A stretch of DNA of 64,000 nt from Plotosus lineatus (taxonomy: Eukaryota; Chordata; Actinopteri; Siluriformes; Plotosidae). The position numbers and the translations under genes were made by a program. Where the stretch lies: contig CM045729.1 of assembly GCA_024760905.1 (NCBI GenBank), positions 57,630,580 through 57,694,579 of the forward strand. The letters run 5' to 3'. Of this stretch, positions 24,473 to 36,327 are shown piece after piece (the first letter of the stretch is position 1; the number at the start of each line of letters is the position of its first letter). The notes under the pieces were generated by a model. That model was not told the DNA's origin, made no database searches, and saw only the letters and a program-made list of their open reading frames with translations.

Positions 24473-25249
24473 CAGTGGTCCACGGACCGGTATCGGTCCG
24501 TGGCTCAATTGGTACCGGTCCGCAGAAGAAATAATTCATTATTTGTGTTTTTTTATTTTCCAGTTATTTGAGCGCTAAAATGTAACCCACAAGGGGATGG
24601 CACATGAACAGAGGTGTGCTGGACATGTTTCAAACAATAGCGGGGATTTTGGGTGAGACTGAACCTTCATTCTCCCAGATGGTGCACCATCATCTGTTTT
24701 TGTTTTTTTTGTTTTTTTAAGAAAAGTTCAAACTCTACTTCCCAACCAACTTTATTTCAGCTGTTTAAAAATAACATTCATGGGGGTGCTTATAATAACA
24801 ATATTTGATATAAATGTTATATTTACAATACAAACATTCTTTGACCACCCCCCACCCCCCAGATAGGTAGGTAGAGTCTGTTGGGTTTTTACACCCAAGC
24901 CTCGAGGCTCATCAGGCCGGTGCTTAGCCCCTGGTTTCCATAGTGTGAAGCGACCAGGAGTTCAACTCCCCCTGGATGGGATGCTAGTCCATCGCAGGTT
25001 ACCTTCCCAGTATATTTTTACTGGTACCCATTTATACTGCTGGGTGAACAGAGGCACACTTGTGGTTGAGACCTTGCCCAGGGGTCTTAGCACAGTGATG
25101 GTCTCGTTGGGATTTGAACTCACAACCTCCCGATCATGAGTGCAGCACCCTAAACACTATGCCACCGGCCCCACACCCCACCCCCCAGTCCATGGTAAAT
25201 TGGCCAAGTGTTCACCGGTCTGTGGTGATAAAAAGGTTGGGGACCACTG
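24473..25249. mobile_element. non-autonomous hAT-type element with 8 bp TSD
   Basis: The left end is CAGTGGTCCACGGACC and the right end is GGTTGGGGACCACTG, so the outer nine bases CAGTGGTCC are inverted. The element is flanked by the perfect 8 bp direct repeat gtatagtc at 24465-24472 and 25250-25257, the target-site duplication length of hAT elements. It is 777 bp including a nested SINE, and has no transposase frame. Confidence 0.88.
24863..25175 (-). repeat. tRNA-derived SINE nested in the hAT element
   Basis: The minus strand starts at 25175 with GGGGCCGGTGGCATAGTG (A-box region) and a B box-like GAGTTCAAATCC, and ends in a short ctac repeat tail. It is flanked by ccccaccccccag at 24850-24862 and 25176-25188, a 13 bp target-site duplication. 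This is the best copy of the family also seen at 2281-2435 and 13995-14165. Confidence 0.82.
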
Positions 25250-25257
25250 GTATAGTC

Positions 25258-25820
25258 CATGGGGGTCATGTAACACTAAGTGACACAATTGCATGCGGTA
25301 TAGTTAAATCCCTAAAACTAATCAAACCAGTTAAACTCGCCTTTGATCATCGCTCCCCTTTAATCGCCAATTCAGAACATCCACAGGATAAAGTAGCGCT
25401 GACACCTGAAGTCCAACTCATGTCCTGTGTTCAACTCAAATGTTCTGTCATGAAAGTCTTCAAATGTTCCACATGGAAAGACATATCACTTTACCACCCC
25501 TGACACAATAATATTTAATAAAAGAAAAAACGTTTTGAGCAAGTGTTAAAGCTTCATTATGTGGTGCCTTTAATCCTTTTCACAGGAATTTTTTTTTTCA
25601 CAGCACACACAACAACAATGTTGTGTGTGTAACTATTGGTGTCCCATCAGGCTGCATTAACAGCAACTTTTTGTTGCTCTAAACAACATAAATATCCTTC
25701 TGCATATCAGTGTGCGCTACTTTCAAATATATTAGCATCCCATTGATCTGTTGAAGGATATTTGCATTCTAGGATTTTCTTCAGAGAAGGGATTGAATTT
25801 TCAGATTATTTTGGTGTCTC
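25258..25820. other. intronic sequence, no gene seen
   Basis: No family was recognised. A small inverted pair around acacacaacaacaatgttgtgtgtgt (25606-25631) is visible. Confidence 0.35.
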
Positions 25821-25837
25821 ATAATACATATTACTTT

Positions 25838-27206
25838 ACTTAATTACTTTACTTTACTTAGAAAGTGAGCAGATGCCAGAGGAATGGAGGAGAAGTGTGC
25901 TTGTGCCCATTTTTAAGAACAAGGGAGATGTACAGAGTTGTGGCAACTACAGAGGGATAAAGTTGATGAGCCATACAATGAAGCTATGGGAAAGAATAGT
26001 GGAAGCAAGACTAAGGGCAGAGGTCAGCATTTGTGAACAACAGTTTGGTTTCATGCCAAGAAAAAGCACCACAGATGCAGTGTTTGCTTTGAGGATGTTA
26101 ATAGAGAAGTACAGAGAAGGTCAGAAGGAGCTGCATTGTGCCTTTGTGGATCTGGAGAAAGCATATGACAGGGTGCCAAGAGAAGAACTGTGGTATTGTA
26201 TGAGGAAGTCTGGAGTGACAGAGAAGTATGTTAGAGTGGTGCAGGACATGTATGAGAGCTGTAAGACAGTGGTGAGGTGTGCTGTCGGTGTGACAGAAGA
26301 GTTCGAGGTGGAGGTGGGACTGCATCAAGGGTCAGCTCTGAGCCCCTTCTTCTTTGCTATGGTGATGGACAGGCTAACAGACGAGGTTAGACAAGAATCT
26401 CCATGGACTATGATGTTTGCAGATGACATCGTGATCTGTAGTGAGAGCAGAGACCAAGTGGAGGAAAATCTAGAGAGGTGGAGGTATGCCCTGGAAAGGA
26501 GGGGATTGAAGGTTAGTCTTAGTAAGACAGAATACATGTGTGTGAACGACAAGGACCCAAGAGGAACTTTGAGGTTACAGGGGGCAGAGATAAAGAAGGT
26601 GGAGGATTTTAAGTACTTAGGCTCAACAATCCAGAGCAATGGAGAGTGTGGAAAAGAGGTGAAGAAGCATGTGCAGGCAGGTTGGAATAGATGGAGAAAA
26701 GTGTCCGGTGTGATGTGTGATAGGAGAGTATCGGCAAGAATGAAGGGAAAAGTGTACAAGACGGTGATGAGGCCAGCGATGTTGTATGGTTTAGAGACAG
26801 TGGCCCTGGGGAAAAGACAGGAGTCAGAGTTGGAGGTAGCAGAGATGAAAATGTTGAGGTTCTCTTTGGGAGTAACGAGGATGGATAGGATCAGGAATGA
26901 GTACATCAGAGGGACAGCACATGTTAGATGTTTTGGAGACAAAGTCAGAGAGGCTAGATTGAGATGGTTTGGACATGTACAGAGGAGGGATAGTGAGTAT
27001 ATTGGTAGTAGGATGCTGAGGTTGGAACTACCAGGCAAAAGGCCCAGAGGAAGACCAAAGAGAAGATTTATGGATGCGGTGAAGGCGGACATGAAGGTCG
27101 TTTGAGTAAGAGTAGAAGATGCAGAGGATAGGGAGAGATGGAGGCAGATCATTTGCTGTGGCGACCCCTGAAGGGAACAGCCGAAAGGAAAAGAAGAAGA
27201 AAGAAG
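25838..27206 (+). mobile_element. 5'-truncated RTE-like LINE insertion with 17 bp TSD
   Basis: It is flanked by ataatacatattacttt at 25821-25837 and 27207-27223. LINE homology starts at about 25859. The 21 bases before it (acttaattactttactttact) look like reiterated target sequence. The 3' end is gtggcgacccctgaagggaacagccgaaaggaaaag followed by a short agaagaa tail, with no long poly(A), as in RTE-type elements. Very little decay is seen, so the insertion looks young. Confidence 0.9.
25873..27105 (+). CDS. partial reverse transcriptase of the RTE-like LINE
   Basis: An open frame of 410 residues covers nearly all of the RT domain. The RT palm motif A is FVDLEKAYDRV (residues 91-101, with Asp93), motif B is HQGSALSPFF (151-160) and motif C is FADD (182-185). 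The C-terminal part shows RWFGHVQRRDSEY and RPRGRPKRRF, typical of this LINE type. The N-terminal endonuclease is absent through 5' truncation, so the ATG is internal and not a natural start. The frame ends at a TGA (27103-27105) where the copy at 60444 has GGA; the reading continues EDAEDRERWRQ beyond it, so about 20 C-terminal residues are lost. It is not a host gene and cannot retrotranspose alone. Confidence 0.85.
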   Translation: MPEEWRRSVLVPIFKNKGDVQSCGNYRGIKLMSHTMKLWERIVEARLRAEVSICEQQFGFMPRKSTTDAVFALRMLIEKYREGQKELHCAFVDLEKAYDRVPREELWYCMRKSGVTEKYVRVVQDMYESCKTVVRCAVGVTEEFEVEVGLHQGSALSPFFFAMVMDRLTDEVRQESPWTMMFADDIVICSESRDQVEENLERWRYALERRGLKVSLSKTEYMCVNDKDPRGTLRLQGAEIKKVEDFKYLGSTIQSNGECGKEVKKHVQAGWNRWRKVSGVMCDRRVSARMKGKVYKTVMRPAMLYGLETVALGKRQESELEVAEMKMLRFSLGVTRMDRIRNEYIRGTAHVRCFGDKVREARLRWFGHVQRRDSEYIGSRMLRLELPGKRPRGRPKRRFMDAVKADMKVV

Positions 27207-27223
27207 ATAATACATATTACTTT

Positions 27224-28355
27224 CATAGAAAGCATTACATCATACAGGGAAACCCCAGATCCCATTTAAAAGTACATTGCTTGTTTAACACATGCTGGCC
27301 ACATTGCGTTCTTGGCATTTCGTGTCCTGAATTGATGATCTAGGCCAAGTTTTGGATGAAACAAGGCTGTTCTTCATGGGGTGGCCACCAAGTAACAAGT
27401 CCTTGCTCTTTGTTTATTTTTTATTTTTTTCCCCCTCCATGGAACAGGTACTTGTGGATAACACGTTATTGCTTGAAGGAAAACTCTAGGAGATTCCCAG
27501 ATTCATCTTTGAGTCCTCATGTACCACATCGTCTAACTTCAGTGAATGATTATAGTACTACCAATCCTTTGGTCCTCACCATATGGAGCACTAGCATTAA
27601 TATGATTTAATATTACTACACAAGGAATGCATGGCATCACTTTGATGATGATCTGAATATTAATAAGCTAATGTAACATTGCTGTCACAAAAATAAATTG
27701 GCCAAATAAATTCATATGTCATTGTTTGAAAATAAATGAAATTAATTGTGTGTAATTTACCACCCATCTGGGACTTTGATGTTGCAACTCAATTGGTGGT
27801 CTTTTGACAAGGATGATGTAATGAAGTCCTAATGTATAAGGTGGAGTTCACTGGATTTTATTTTTTTTAATTCTCTGTGACCTTTGACAGCACAGGATTT
27901 TGTTGGGTTGGGGATAAACTCTCATACCACTTGTGTTGTTTAAATATTGTATCACTGTTTCTCCCATTAACTATGGATATGTATGATGTCTTAAAGAATT
28001 TTAATATGATTTAATTGTATTTTATATCCATACCACTCATTAGTATTTCTGGTGTCTATAACAGCTCAGTGGGACTCGTTATACTGTTATGCCTCTCTTG
28101 CCTGATACTTCGGTGCTTATGTTCCATCTGCTGTATATTCTTGAATCATTTTATGAAAAGAGAAATGTGCAGCCGAGGTAACAGGTAAATTATCTTTTAA
28201 TGCATTGGTGATACTACTTCCCCATTCCCTTCAGTGATATTCTTCGACAGAAGCCATCTGTTTGTTAAAGCCGTGAACAGTGAAACAGTCACTTGAGAAC
28301 ACTGTGTTTGTTCTAATGAGAGCTGCGGCGTTTCATTAATCACAGTGTGTGTCCA

Positions 28356-28415
<60 letters not shown>

Positions 28416-29733
28416 CATTAACTGAAATAGAAAAACCTGATCTTGTTACTGTAACCCAATCTCTCTCGTTCCCATCACAATAGATGACCATGTGTCTCAC
28501 ACTCCCGTGATTGGCTAGTATGGCTGTGATGTTCTACCTGTGGCATTATCAGGCTTCATGTCTGTAATCTTTTGATGTTAGACTGAGCATTCAGGGACCC
28601 CCCCCCCCCCAAAAAAAAAAAAAAAAAGACCTTGTTCCCCCACTGGTTTTCACACACAATGCTGCAATTTCATTAGCCAAGTCTAAATTTTCTCCTGATT
28701 GACTTAGAGCCTGGCTTGTGCATGATGACGAACCTTTCCAACTGATCTTTATTCAGGGGGTAGTCGCACAAGATTCTACACCTTGCCCGCAAAATACTTC
28801 ACGTACCAAAGATGGCTGTAGATTTTAACACAGACAAATTACACTGCAGCTGCACACACACATCTACACTCACACCCCCAACCCAAGTGGACTAGAACCA
28901 CAGAGGTGTGTATGGGTGTGTGTCAGTGGTACTTTGATGGCTAAAGTTGCATCTGCATGAAAACCGTGCATTAAGTGTTGTGACAGCTCGAATAGTCCGT
29001 AGAATGGTGAAACACGGAGAGAAAAAATATATTCCAAGACTACTGTTTGAGTTACTTTTACAGAATTTCTTTTTCTGTCATGTTTTATCCCCATTTATTA
29101 CAATTTGGGTTACAACCTCTCACTTGTATATGGGGTATTTGGGTGATGCTTCTCACTTGAGGGGTAAATACAGATTGGGAGAACTAATGGCAGACTTTCC
29201 CTTTCTCATCAGCAGTGCATGGTAAGCTTGGAATGACTGTGTACTTTGCGCTGTGTGGAGGGTACTGCAGTATATAGACTTTGAGCCTGTTTTTTATTAG
29301 TCTTTTCAGGCTGTGTGATGGTCTCTATTCTCATGTCTGTCACTTCCATCTTGGAGCTGCAATATCAAAGAGGAAGTAAGTAAAAGTTAATTAAGGTGTG
29401 AACTGCATTGTGCAGTTTTATGCCGTTAACCCCTAAAACCCCAACAACAAACAGCCGCAAGCAAAACAGTAGTACATGGTCTACCTCCAACTGCAATAGT
29501 CAGAAACTTCTGATAGTACAAGATTATAGCCAGGAGGAGAAGTTAAGTAAATTTGCTGAAAAGTAACTGAACCTTTGGGAATTGCCTGCATTTATGTATC
29601 GTTAAATTTTCTCCTGATCTTTATTTTTGAACAGAGTGAAATTTACTTTAATAACACACATTTATAATCTTTCATGTCTCTATCGGACACACCATTAACC
29701 ATTCACAGTGCTGGTCAAAAAAGTCAGTGAATC
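27224..29733. other. intronic sequence, no gene seen
   Basis: It contains a TG microsatellite at about 28360-28411 and a C-run/A-run junction at 28599-28627. No coding frame can be supported. Confidence 0.4.
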
Positions 29734-29922
29734 CATTTACATTTGCGGCATTTAGCCGATGCCCTGATTCAGGGCCACTTGCATTCCTCACTTTCATGCA
29801 AGTGAGCAATTCAAGGCCTTGTTCAATGGCCCGACTGTGGCAGCTTGGTGGTAATGGGGCTTGAACCCCCAAACTTTTGAATTCCTAACCCAGAGCCTTA
29901 ACAACTGAGCCACCCCTGCCAC
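29734..29922 (-). repeat. tRNA-derived SINE (catttac...gcatttagcc family), copy 1
   Basis: On the minus strand it starts with a tRNA-like head (ggcaggggtggctcagttgttaaggc) and ends in the body gccgcaaatgtaaatg. The partner copy at 30000-30178 has the same orientation. I associate this type with ostariophysan fishes, from memory only. Confidence 0.65.
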
Positions 29923-29999
29923 TTTGTATTTAATCGTTGATCAACCAAAGCTGTGGACCTGTACAATGTTCAGGATGAATTTTGAACCATTCTTTTTTT

Positions 30000-30178
30000 T
30001 TTACGTTTACAGCATTTGGCAGACACTCTCATCCAGAGCGATTTATAATTATTTTTATACAACTGAGTAATTCAGGGTTAAGGGCCTTGCTCCCAGGGCC
30101 CAATGGTGGTGACAATGGAATTGAACCTCTGACCTTCAGATGAGTAACTCATCGCCTTAACTAAGCCACCACTGCCCA
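30000..30178 (-). repeat. tRNA-derived SINE, copy 2
   Basis: The minus strand reads gggcagtggtggcttagtt...GGTTCAATTCC (exact B box)...gggttaagggccttgctcc in inverse on the plus strand...gccaaatgctgtaaacgtaa. It is less diverged in the head than copy 1, which lies 80 bases away. Confidence 0.75.
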
Positions 30179-30184
30179 TTCTTC

Positions 30185-30540
30185 CTGGCAGCACTTCTTC
30201 AGCTCAGGTGTCTGGTTTAAACAGGTTTCTTGTTGGTTTATTGTCTGGGCTCTTACTGGGCCACTTGAAAAGAAGGGGTTTTCCACCGTTGTTCTGTAGT
30301 TTGATTTCATATTTTACAGTGACTGTCCTGCTCTATCACCATCTTATGAGCTACCATGACATTATCCTGTAGGATGCCTGAAACTCGGGAATTCCCTTTT
30401 CCCTTTGATAGCAAGCTCTCCAGGCTCTGAGGCAGCACACCAGTCCCATGATGCTCCTTCCACTGAATATCACTATTGTGATGGTGTTTTCATGTGCTCT
30501 TTATATACCAGTCATGCTGCTGCATGTTCATCCTAAATAA
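30185..30540. repeat. possible DNA-transposon relict
   Basis: The stretch tttaaacaggtttcttgttgg...ctaccatgacattatcctgtaggatgcc...ccatgatgctccttccactg looks like the decayed non-coding or transposase-derived part of a widespread fish element. The assignment is weak and the ends are unknown. Confidence 0.25.
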
Positions 30541-30777
30541 TTCAACTTGTCTTTCTTCAGCTCACAAACCATTCTCCCATGCACTCATTGTACTTCACCA
30601 CAGTCTTCCACAAGACAAGGTAGAGAAATTGCAAAAGCTAGCGAGATGGTGGACAGCTGTGAGTACTAGCAATAGAAATGCTCATTCTCTACGTTCATTA
30701 TATTAGTTGTTTGCTTACATGTGAAAGAGACATGAGGTAGTGGGGTGGGATAACAATGTACATTATTTTCCCAGTGT

Positions 30778-30830
<53 letters not shown>

Positions 30831-30833
30831 GTC
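30778..30833. repeat. CT microsatellite
   Basis: About 24 CT units (30779-30826) followed by short GTCT units. A polypurine/polypyrimidine tract able to form triplex DNA. Confidence 0.95.
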
Positions 30834-31255
30834 TGTTTCTTTCGCTTTCACTCTCTTGGTCTCTGTCTCCTGCATACTCTTGCTCTTTTCTGCTAAATTA
30901 CTCACCATGGCTTGATCTGCCATGAAATAGAAATGTGTTTTTCATTAGATCTTTTAAAATAAAGATTATGAACATGTAGTCATTCCCACTTATTTTTCTG
31001 CATGAAGAGATACTTTTCACTATACAGTACAGTATATTGACAAACGTATGTAGTAATGCAACAGTCACACCCATTGAGCATCTTCCCCAAAACTGTTACC
31101 ACAAATGAACTCAAAGCACATTATTGTACAGTATGTCTTTGTTTTCTGTGACATCATTAGTTTCAGCAAGAGAAAAAATTAAGATGTATCAGCATTACAG
31201 TGCCTCTGTTGTGATCCTTAAAGACATTGTTTTCCCAGCTTCAGTTGAAAAAATG

Positions 31256-31440
31256 GAGTGATCTTTGCAAAACCCTGACATCAACCCCACTGAACACCTT
31301 GAGGTTGAACTGCAAAACCAACCATGTCCAAGGCCCTCCTCCCCCTTCATCAGTGTTAGACCACTCTGTCAATCACTCAGCAAAAACATCTAGTGACATC
31401 TTCCCAGAGATTGGTGTAAAAGAGTACTGCGTCTATACTG
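31256..31440 (+). pseudogene. Tc1/mariner-type transposase relict
   Basis: The translation contains a decayed P-D-I-N-P-T-E-H-L-E-V-E-L, comparable to the DLNPIEHLWDEL motif of Tc1-like transposases. It is followed by sequence reminiscent of the C-terminal end. No TIRs were located. Confidence 0.45.
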
Positions 31441-31886
31441 ATGTTCAACAAGACAATGTATTATTACTCAGTTGTCCAAGTATTATTGACTAGATAATTT
31501 ACATGTGACTCGGTAACCAGTTAATGTCAATGCCCACACTTTAATGTAGACACCTTGGTTCCTGCTAAATGTTAAATATCTGGTGTGAAGTCATTTTATA
31601 GTGTTAATAACCTGTGTTGGGCTTCTTGATTGCACTTTTCTATCTGATTACATTTAAATTAATGTAATTTAAGTGCAAAGATTGAATGATTTTTGCTTGA
31701 AATTCACTATCAAGTATATAAATCACATTTGCAGTTTTTGTTGGTCATTGTTTTTGCTTATTGTTTTGAAAAAACTGTTCACTGCACATCAAATACATGT
31801 CCCTCTTGCTTAAACTGTTCACACATACCAGGTGTAGCTCTGACAGATAAAGTGGGACAGTGCTCCCGGGGACAGGAGAAGGACAG

Positions 31887-31888
<2 letters not shown>

Positions 31889-31930
<42 letters not shown>
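31889..31930. repeat. TG microsatellite
   Basis: An uninterrupted TG run ending in atatgtgtgtg. The Cys/Val-rich frame across it is an artefact of the repeat. Confidence 0.95.
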
Positions 31931-32288
31931 GACTTAGCTGTCATAAGATAAGAGTTATTGTTCAGATTTTGGATGCTCGCCTTCGGTTCACCTACTGTTC
32001 GCCTCTCTTATAGCCATCCCTGTTTATCACTCTGAAAAACGACTGCAGCTCATTCAGCTCAGACTAAAGCTTCTCACTGTGGCAAGGGGGATGTGTGTGC
32101 GCTGTGGTTGGCAAGATCTAGCCCAATACTCCTGGAAAGGCCTTTGTGGAGGAACTGAATAAAGAGTGTTTCAACTCGGCGTCTGTATGAACTGTATGAA
32201 CATGGCTCAGTTTGAGAGGATTCCACCCTATGAAACTTATCTCTGTGCTTGTGTTTTCATGTGTCCTGTCCAAATTAAGCATGCTACT

Positions 32289-33765
32289 ACCGTATTTTCT
32301 GGACTATACGTCGCTCCAGAGTACAGGTTGCATTGGCCAAAAAATGCATAATTAAAGAAGAAAAAAAACATAAGTCGCACTGGACTATAAATTGCAAACT
32401 CATGTAAACTGTCTACCTTGGCTTGGAAATCTGCTGGCAGTTTTTGTGACGTTTTGGTCCTCGCTCTGATAGAGAGGCAGTTGCATTACATGAAGCAGTA
32501 ACAGCAAGAAAGTCCTCATGCAAAGTAATTTACATTCATCTCCTTGACAACAACCTGAACGTGGAGACACAACTGCACTGTCGACAAGCCTCTCCCTGCA
32601 GCACGTTGCTCAAGCGCTCATGTGCGAGCTCGTTCTTCTAGCTATGGAACATCTAGCTTTTAGCCCGTGATTATCTTTTTTGTTTTTATTGTTTTCTTCA
32701 TTGCAGTAATAATAATCTCCGCTTTTCTCCAGTCCGTCACAAGTTTCTCATTCACTCCAAAATTTCTTTCTATTGCTCGATTACCATTTTCTGCTGCATA
32801 TTTCACTACTTGCAGCTTGTAATCCACAGACTAGGATTTTCTTTTTGGGGACATTTCTTCAGTGGGACAGGATGAGCAGGTACTGGTACCAAGCATAGAG
32901 TGCCCTCGTGTGGTTGTGAGTGTAAAAATAACAAACGTGAAATTATGTTTATGACGAGGAACAGAATTATATGTAGTAATTTCACATGTAAGTCACTGTG
33001 GAGTATGTTACATATGGAATTTAGAAGATGAAAATTGCCCCGCGAAACCAGCAAAGCACGACAGACCACGACATAAACTATATACAATCTAATAATATGA
33101 ACAGAGTAAGTCAAAATAATACAGCTTAAAGCTAAACAAAATACAAATTAACTAGAGGGTCCCAAAGTCACCAAGCACCTGCAGCATGGTAAATCTAGAG
33201 ACGGCGTGTGCGCTGGTGGGGTAAGGCTTGGAATCCCGCATGTCGAAAGAAACAAATGATTAATATCCTCACGTAGGGTGTGGGTGAACGTGGATGATGG
33301 ACTTTAATAAAGTCCCAAACAACGAAACTTGGGTGACGCGCGTACCATGATCCGCCTTGGATAAGACGATCCACCGCGATGAGTTTCCTTAGGTCATCCG
33401 TTTGCTAAAGAGACTCTAAGAGACTCCTCAGGTGATCCGTGTCAGCTGAAGAGACCAGGTCCTTAATATAGATTCCCTAAAGTTCCAGAAAGTTCCATTC
33501 TGGAAAATTCCACATCACCTGATCCGCCACCAGGGCGCACAACTAGGTCTGTGCTGAAAGTTTCCTTAATAGAAAGTTCCAGACCCAGTTAGACCATGCA
33601 GGGACACAAACAACAGTGACCCAAAAACAGCTGAGTAATACCATGTGTCTCTCTTTACAGCACACTATTACATTTATACAAATATTTACATGCCCATAAC
33701 AAGTATAAGTCGCACCTTCTGCCAAAGTATGAAAAAAGTGCGACTTGTAGTCCTGAAAATACGGT
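32289..33765. mobile_element. 1.48 kb TIR element, non-coding
   Basis: The left end ACCGTATTTTCTGGACTATA (then CGTCGC) is matched, inverted, by gcgacttgtagtcctgaaaatacggt at the right. The flanking base triplet act occurs on both sides (32286-32288 and 33766-33768). The TIR is shared with the small MITEs at 3420 and 18609, but the interior is different and longer. No transposase frame was found. Confidence 0.75.
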
Positions 33766-33778
33766 ACTCTGATTTTGT

Positions 33779-33813
33779 ACACACACACACACACACACGC
33801 ACACACACACACA
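33779..33813. repeat. AC microsatellite
   Basis: An AC run with one AC-to-GC interruption, directly right of the TIR element. Confidence 0.95.
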
Positions 33814-34764
33814 CCCTCTCTGTCTCACTAGCCGAACTGTGTCCACAAGGGTGATGAACACTTCAACACCGGACAGAGATAATCGTACTGATAAACAGCT
33901 GAGTCTGTTTGTATACTCACAGAAGCCATGTCATTTGCTTTTGTGCTCTGTTAGTTGAAAACTATTGTAGCATCACACTATTCTTCTATTTCAATGACAG
34001 GACTGTGCTGTCAGCAGCAGATTTACACTTCTCCAAGTTTGTGTTTGAATACCAGATGTTTGTGTGTCACACAGTTTATATCCAAGGCTTCATACACCAC
34101 TTGCATTTAACCCACACAATACACATTGTAGCCACTGCCCCAAGCTACACATGTCAAAGACAGCAGCTCAGTAAAAAGGTTCATTGTTACTATAGGTATT
34201 CGATTATAAAGCTCTTTATAGACTAATCTACTCGCTACATCTAGCCTGAAGTGAATGACTGATGAGACTTGAATAAAGGAGAATAGAGAGGAAGAATCAT
34301 TCATCACTTGAGCCAGTGTCTTGTTTTATGGCTTATCAATACTCAATATTGTCTGCAGGCAAGTCCAATGATGCTTACTCAGTAGTCTTTTATAACTCTT
34401 CTCTTTTCCCAATGAGCTCAGACTGAGATCCTGTGGATCAAGATGACTGCAGGCATATTTAAAATACACTGCCCAGCCAAAAAACAACAACAAAACAAAC
34501 ACCCCCCAGGACCATCTTTATCTTTGATTACTGTGTATAATTCTCATGGCATTTTTAGACAAACTTTAGCATTATGGCATTTTACCATTCAGAGTTGGGT
34601 TCCTTTTTCACAAATATCTTGAAGTGGTACTCTAAAAATCAACCCACTTATGGTTTTCTTCAGTACATCCCAAAAATTACCCTCTTGTACTCTGCAAGTC
34701 CATCAGTAGCCTGGTCATTCAATACACTGAGGTCATCCATTGACTTCCTTTTATTTCCACATGA

Positions 34765-34840
34765 TGTTGCTCAATCCCAACCTGACCAACTGAGGCAACC
34801 GTGGCATGGAAATTACACACCGTAATCAAGGCTAAATATC
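34765..34840. repeat. decayed dispersed repeat, copy 2
   Basis: Related to 5915-6010; see there. The surrounding 33.8-35.3 kb holds nothing else that I recognise. Confidence 0.45.
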
Positions 34841-35365
34841 CAGTGAGTGAGATTATCTGACAGTTTGTACTGTGTGAGGCCATTTTTCTGTTACTCGTGT
34901 GAGGGAAAAACAACTGCTTTATCCTACTTTGGTTGCAGGTAGGTGGGGTACACACTTAACAGGTCAACAAAATAGCTTTCCAGTCTGTTGCTGAGCCAAC
35001 ACACCCAACCATTCACACTCCCATTAGGGATAATTTGGAACAGCCAGTCAGCCTAAAGTATATGTCTTTGGAGGAGACATTATAGGAGGACCTGAGGAGG
35101 ACTATTGGAGGAATTGTGTACTGTGTATACACATGCAGAAGGCCTGTAGTGTTTCTTCTTAATGTTTGGTTGTTCTGGTTTGCTGTTAGCACGAGGAATC
35201 AGAGTTGAGTCATTGTATTACTTAAATCTGTTTCATATCAGGTGATTAGTACAATATTGTGTTCCTAGAGCTGCTACTAAACCTGGAGTGTATTGATTGC
35301 AACATGTCAGAAAAGCACCTAGCAAATCAGATCCATTACAACTTGGGATTTAAAGCTTTAACAAC

Positions 35366-35370
<5 letters not shown>

Positions 35371-35413
<43 letters not shown>

Positions 35414-35430
35414 ATATAATATAATATATA
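35371..35430. repeat. TA microsatellite
   Basis: About 19 TA units followed by imperfect ataatataat repeats. Confidence 0.95.
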
Positions 35431-35566
35431 ATTTTTTTTTTAATTGTGCACTAAGTATGTGTAATAGGTTACCAATCTATGTGTACATGCCAGAGTGCAT
35501 AGCACTGACATTCTATAACCTGTCATCAGTTTAGCACCGGTATAGAGTTAATTTAAAAACACAACT

Positions 35567-35702
35567 GTCTGTCTGTCTTCCTTTCGGCTTTTTCCCTTTT
35601 ACTCGGGAGTCGCCACAGCGAATCATCTGATTCGCACGTTTGATTTGGCAGAGGTTTTTACGTCGAATGCCCTTCTTGTCACAACCCTTTTTAGCAAGGG
35701 AC
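35567..35702 (-). repeat. 5'-truncated SINE (RTE-type tail) with TSD
   Basis: Only the tail half is present, from ...cccttgctaaaaagggttgtg to gaatcagatgattcgctgtggcgactcccg...gccgaaaggaag plus an acag repeat. It is flanked by aatttaaaaacacaact (35550-35566) and the same sequence with one extra A (35703-35720). Confidence 0.85.
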
Positions 35703-35720
35703 AATTTAAAAAACACAACT

Positions 35721-36247
35721 CTGAACCCTTTTACAAGTGTGTTATCTTTTTCATCATAATACAAGAGCAGTAACTCCTTATTTTCATTCTGGAGGCATAG
35801 TGTCTGATGATACAGAATGGCTGATCACAGACTTGTGTCAAACATGGAACAATGTCTGTTTTGTCCAGCACTACTATCACCATTCTGTGGAATATTTCCT
35901 TTTGGGTTTTAAAATGCTCGTATATTTTCCAATTGAAATTAGTGTGTTGGATGTTTACACAAAAGTGGAGTCAGAGATGTTGAATCCTGTAGTCAGTAAA
36001 GTGTGCAAAATATCCATGGGTGCAAGTTTTCCGGCATGTGCAGGAAGCGCTGGTTTTTCAGGACTGAATTTAATCATTTTTCCAAATCGTGTAAATCCGT
36101 TGAGATTTCAGGGGGAGGGAACAAAGAGCTGAAATAATAATTGAAAACACACTAAAATGCTCCGCCGTCCTGCTTGTGGGCGGAGCCCACAGCGCCACAA
36201 TAAACATTTAATGTGTATACAATACACATTTAATCTGTACTGTATTG
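35721..36247. other. intronic sequence, no gene seen
   Basis: A 131-codon plus-strand frame starts in this stretch at 35737. It has no recognisable domain and no nearby splice or promoter logic, so it is treated as chance. Confidence 0.35.
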
Positions 36248-36250
36248 TTT

Positions 36251-36292
<42 letters not shown>

Positions 36293-36293
36293 C

Positions 36294-36325
<32 letters not shown>
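36248..36325. repeat. compound TG-GA-TG microsatellite
   Basis: (TG)n, then (GA)n, then (TG)n in sequence: alternating purine/pyrimidine tracts around a homopurine tract. Confidence 0.95.

Positions 36326-36327
<2 letters not shown>

Noticed and set aside
26325..27215. 296-codon minus-strand frame
   Set aside because: It is the complement of the LINE RT frame at 25873-27105 and has low-complexity Ser/Leu/Pro content with no domain.
31693..31932. Frame ending in a Cys-Val repeat
   Set aside because: The repeat is the TG microsatellite translated; the same applies to frames at 33543-33861 and 63536-63974.
35737..36132. 131-codon plus-strand frame
   Set aside because: No motif, no homology that I recognise, no promoter or splice logic; consistent with chance in long AT-rich DNA.
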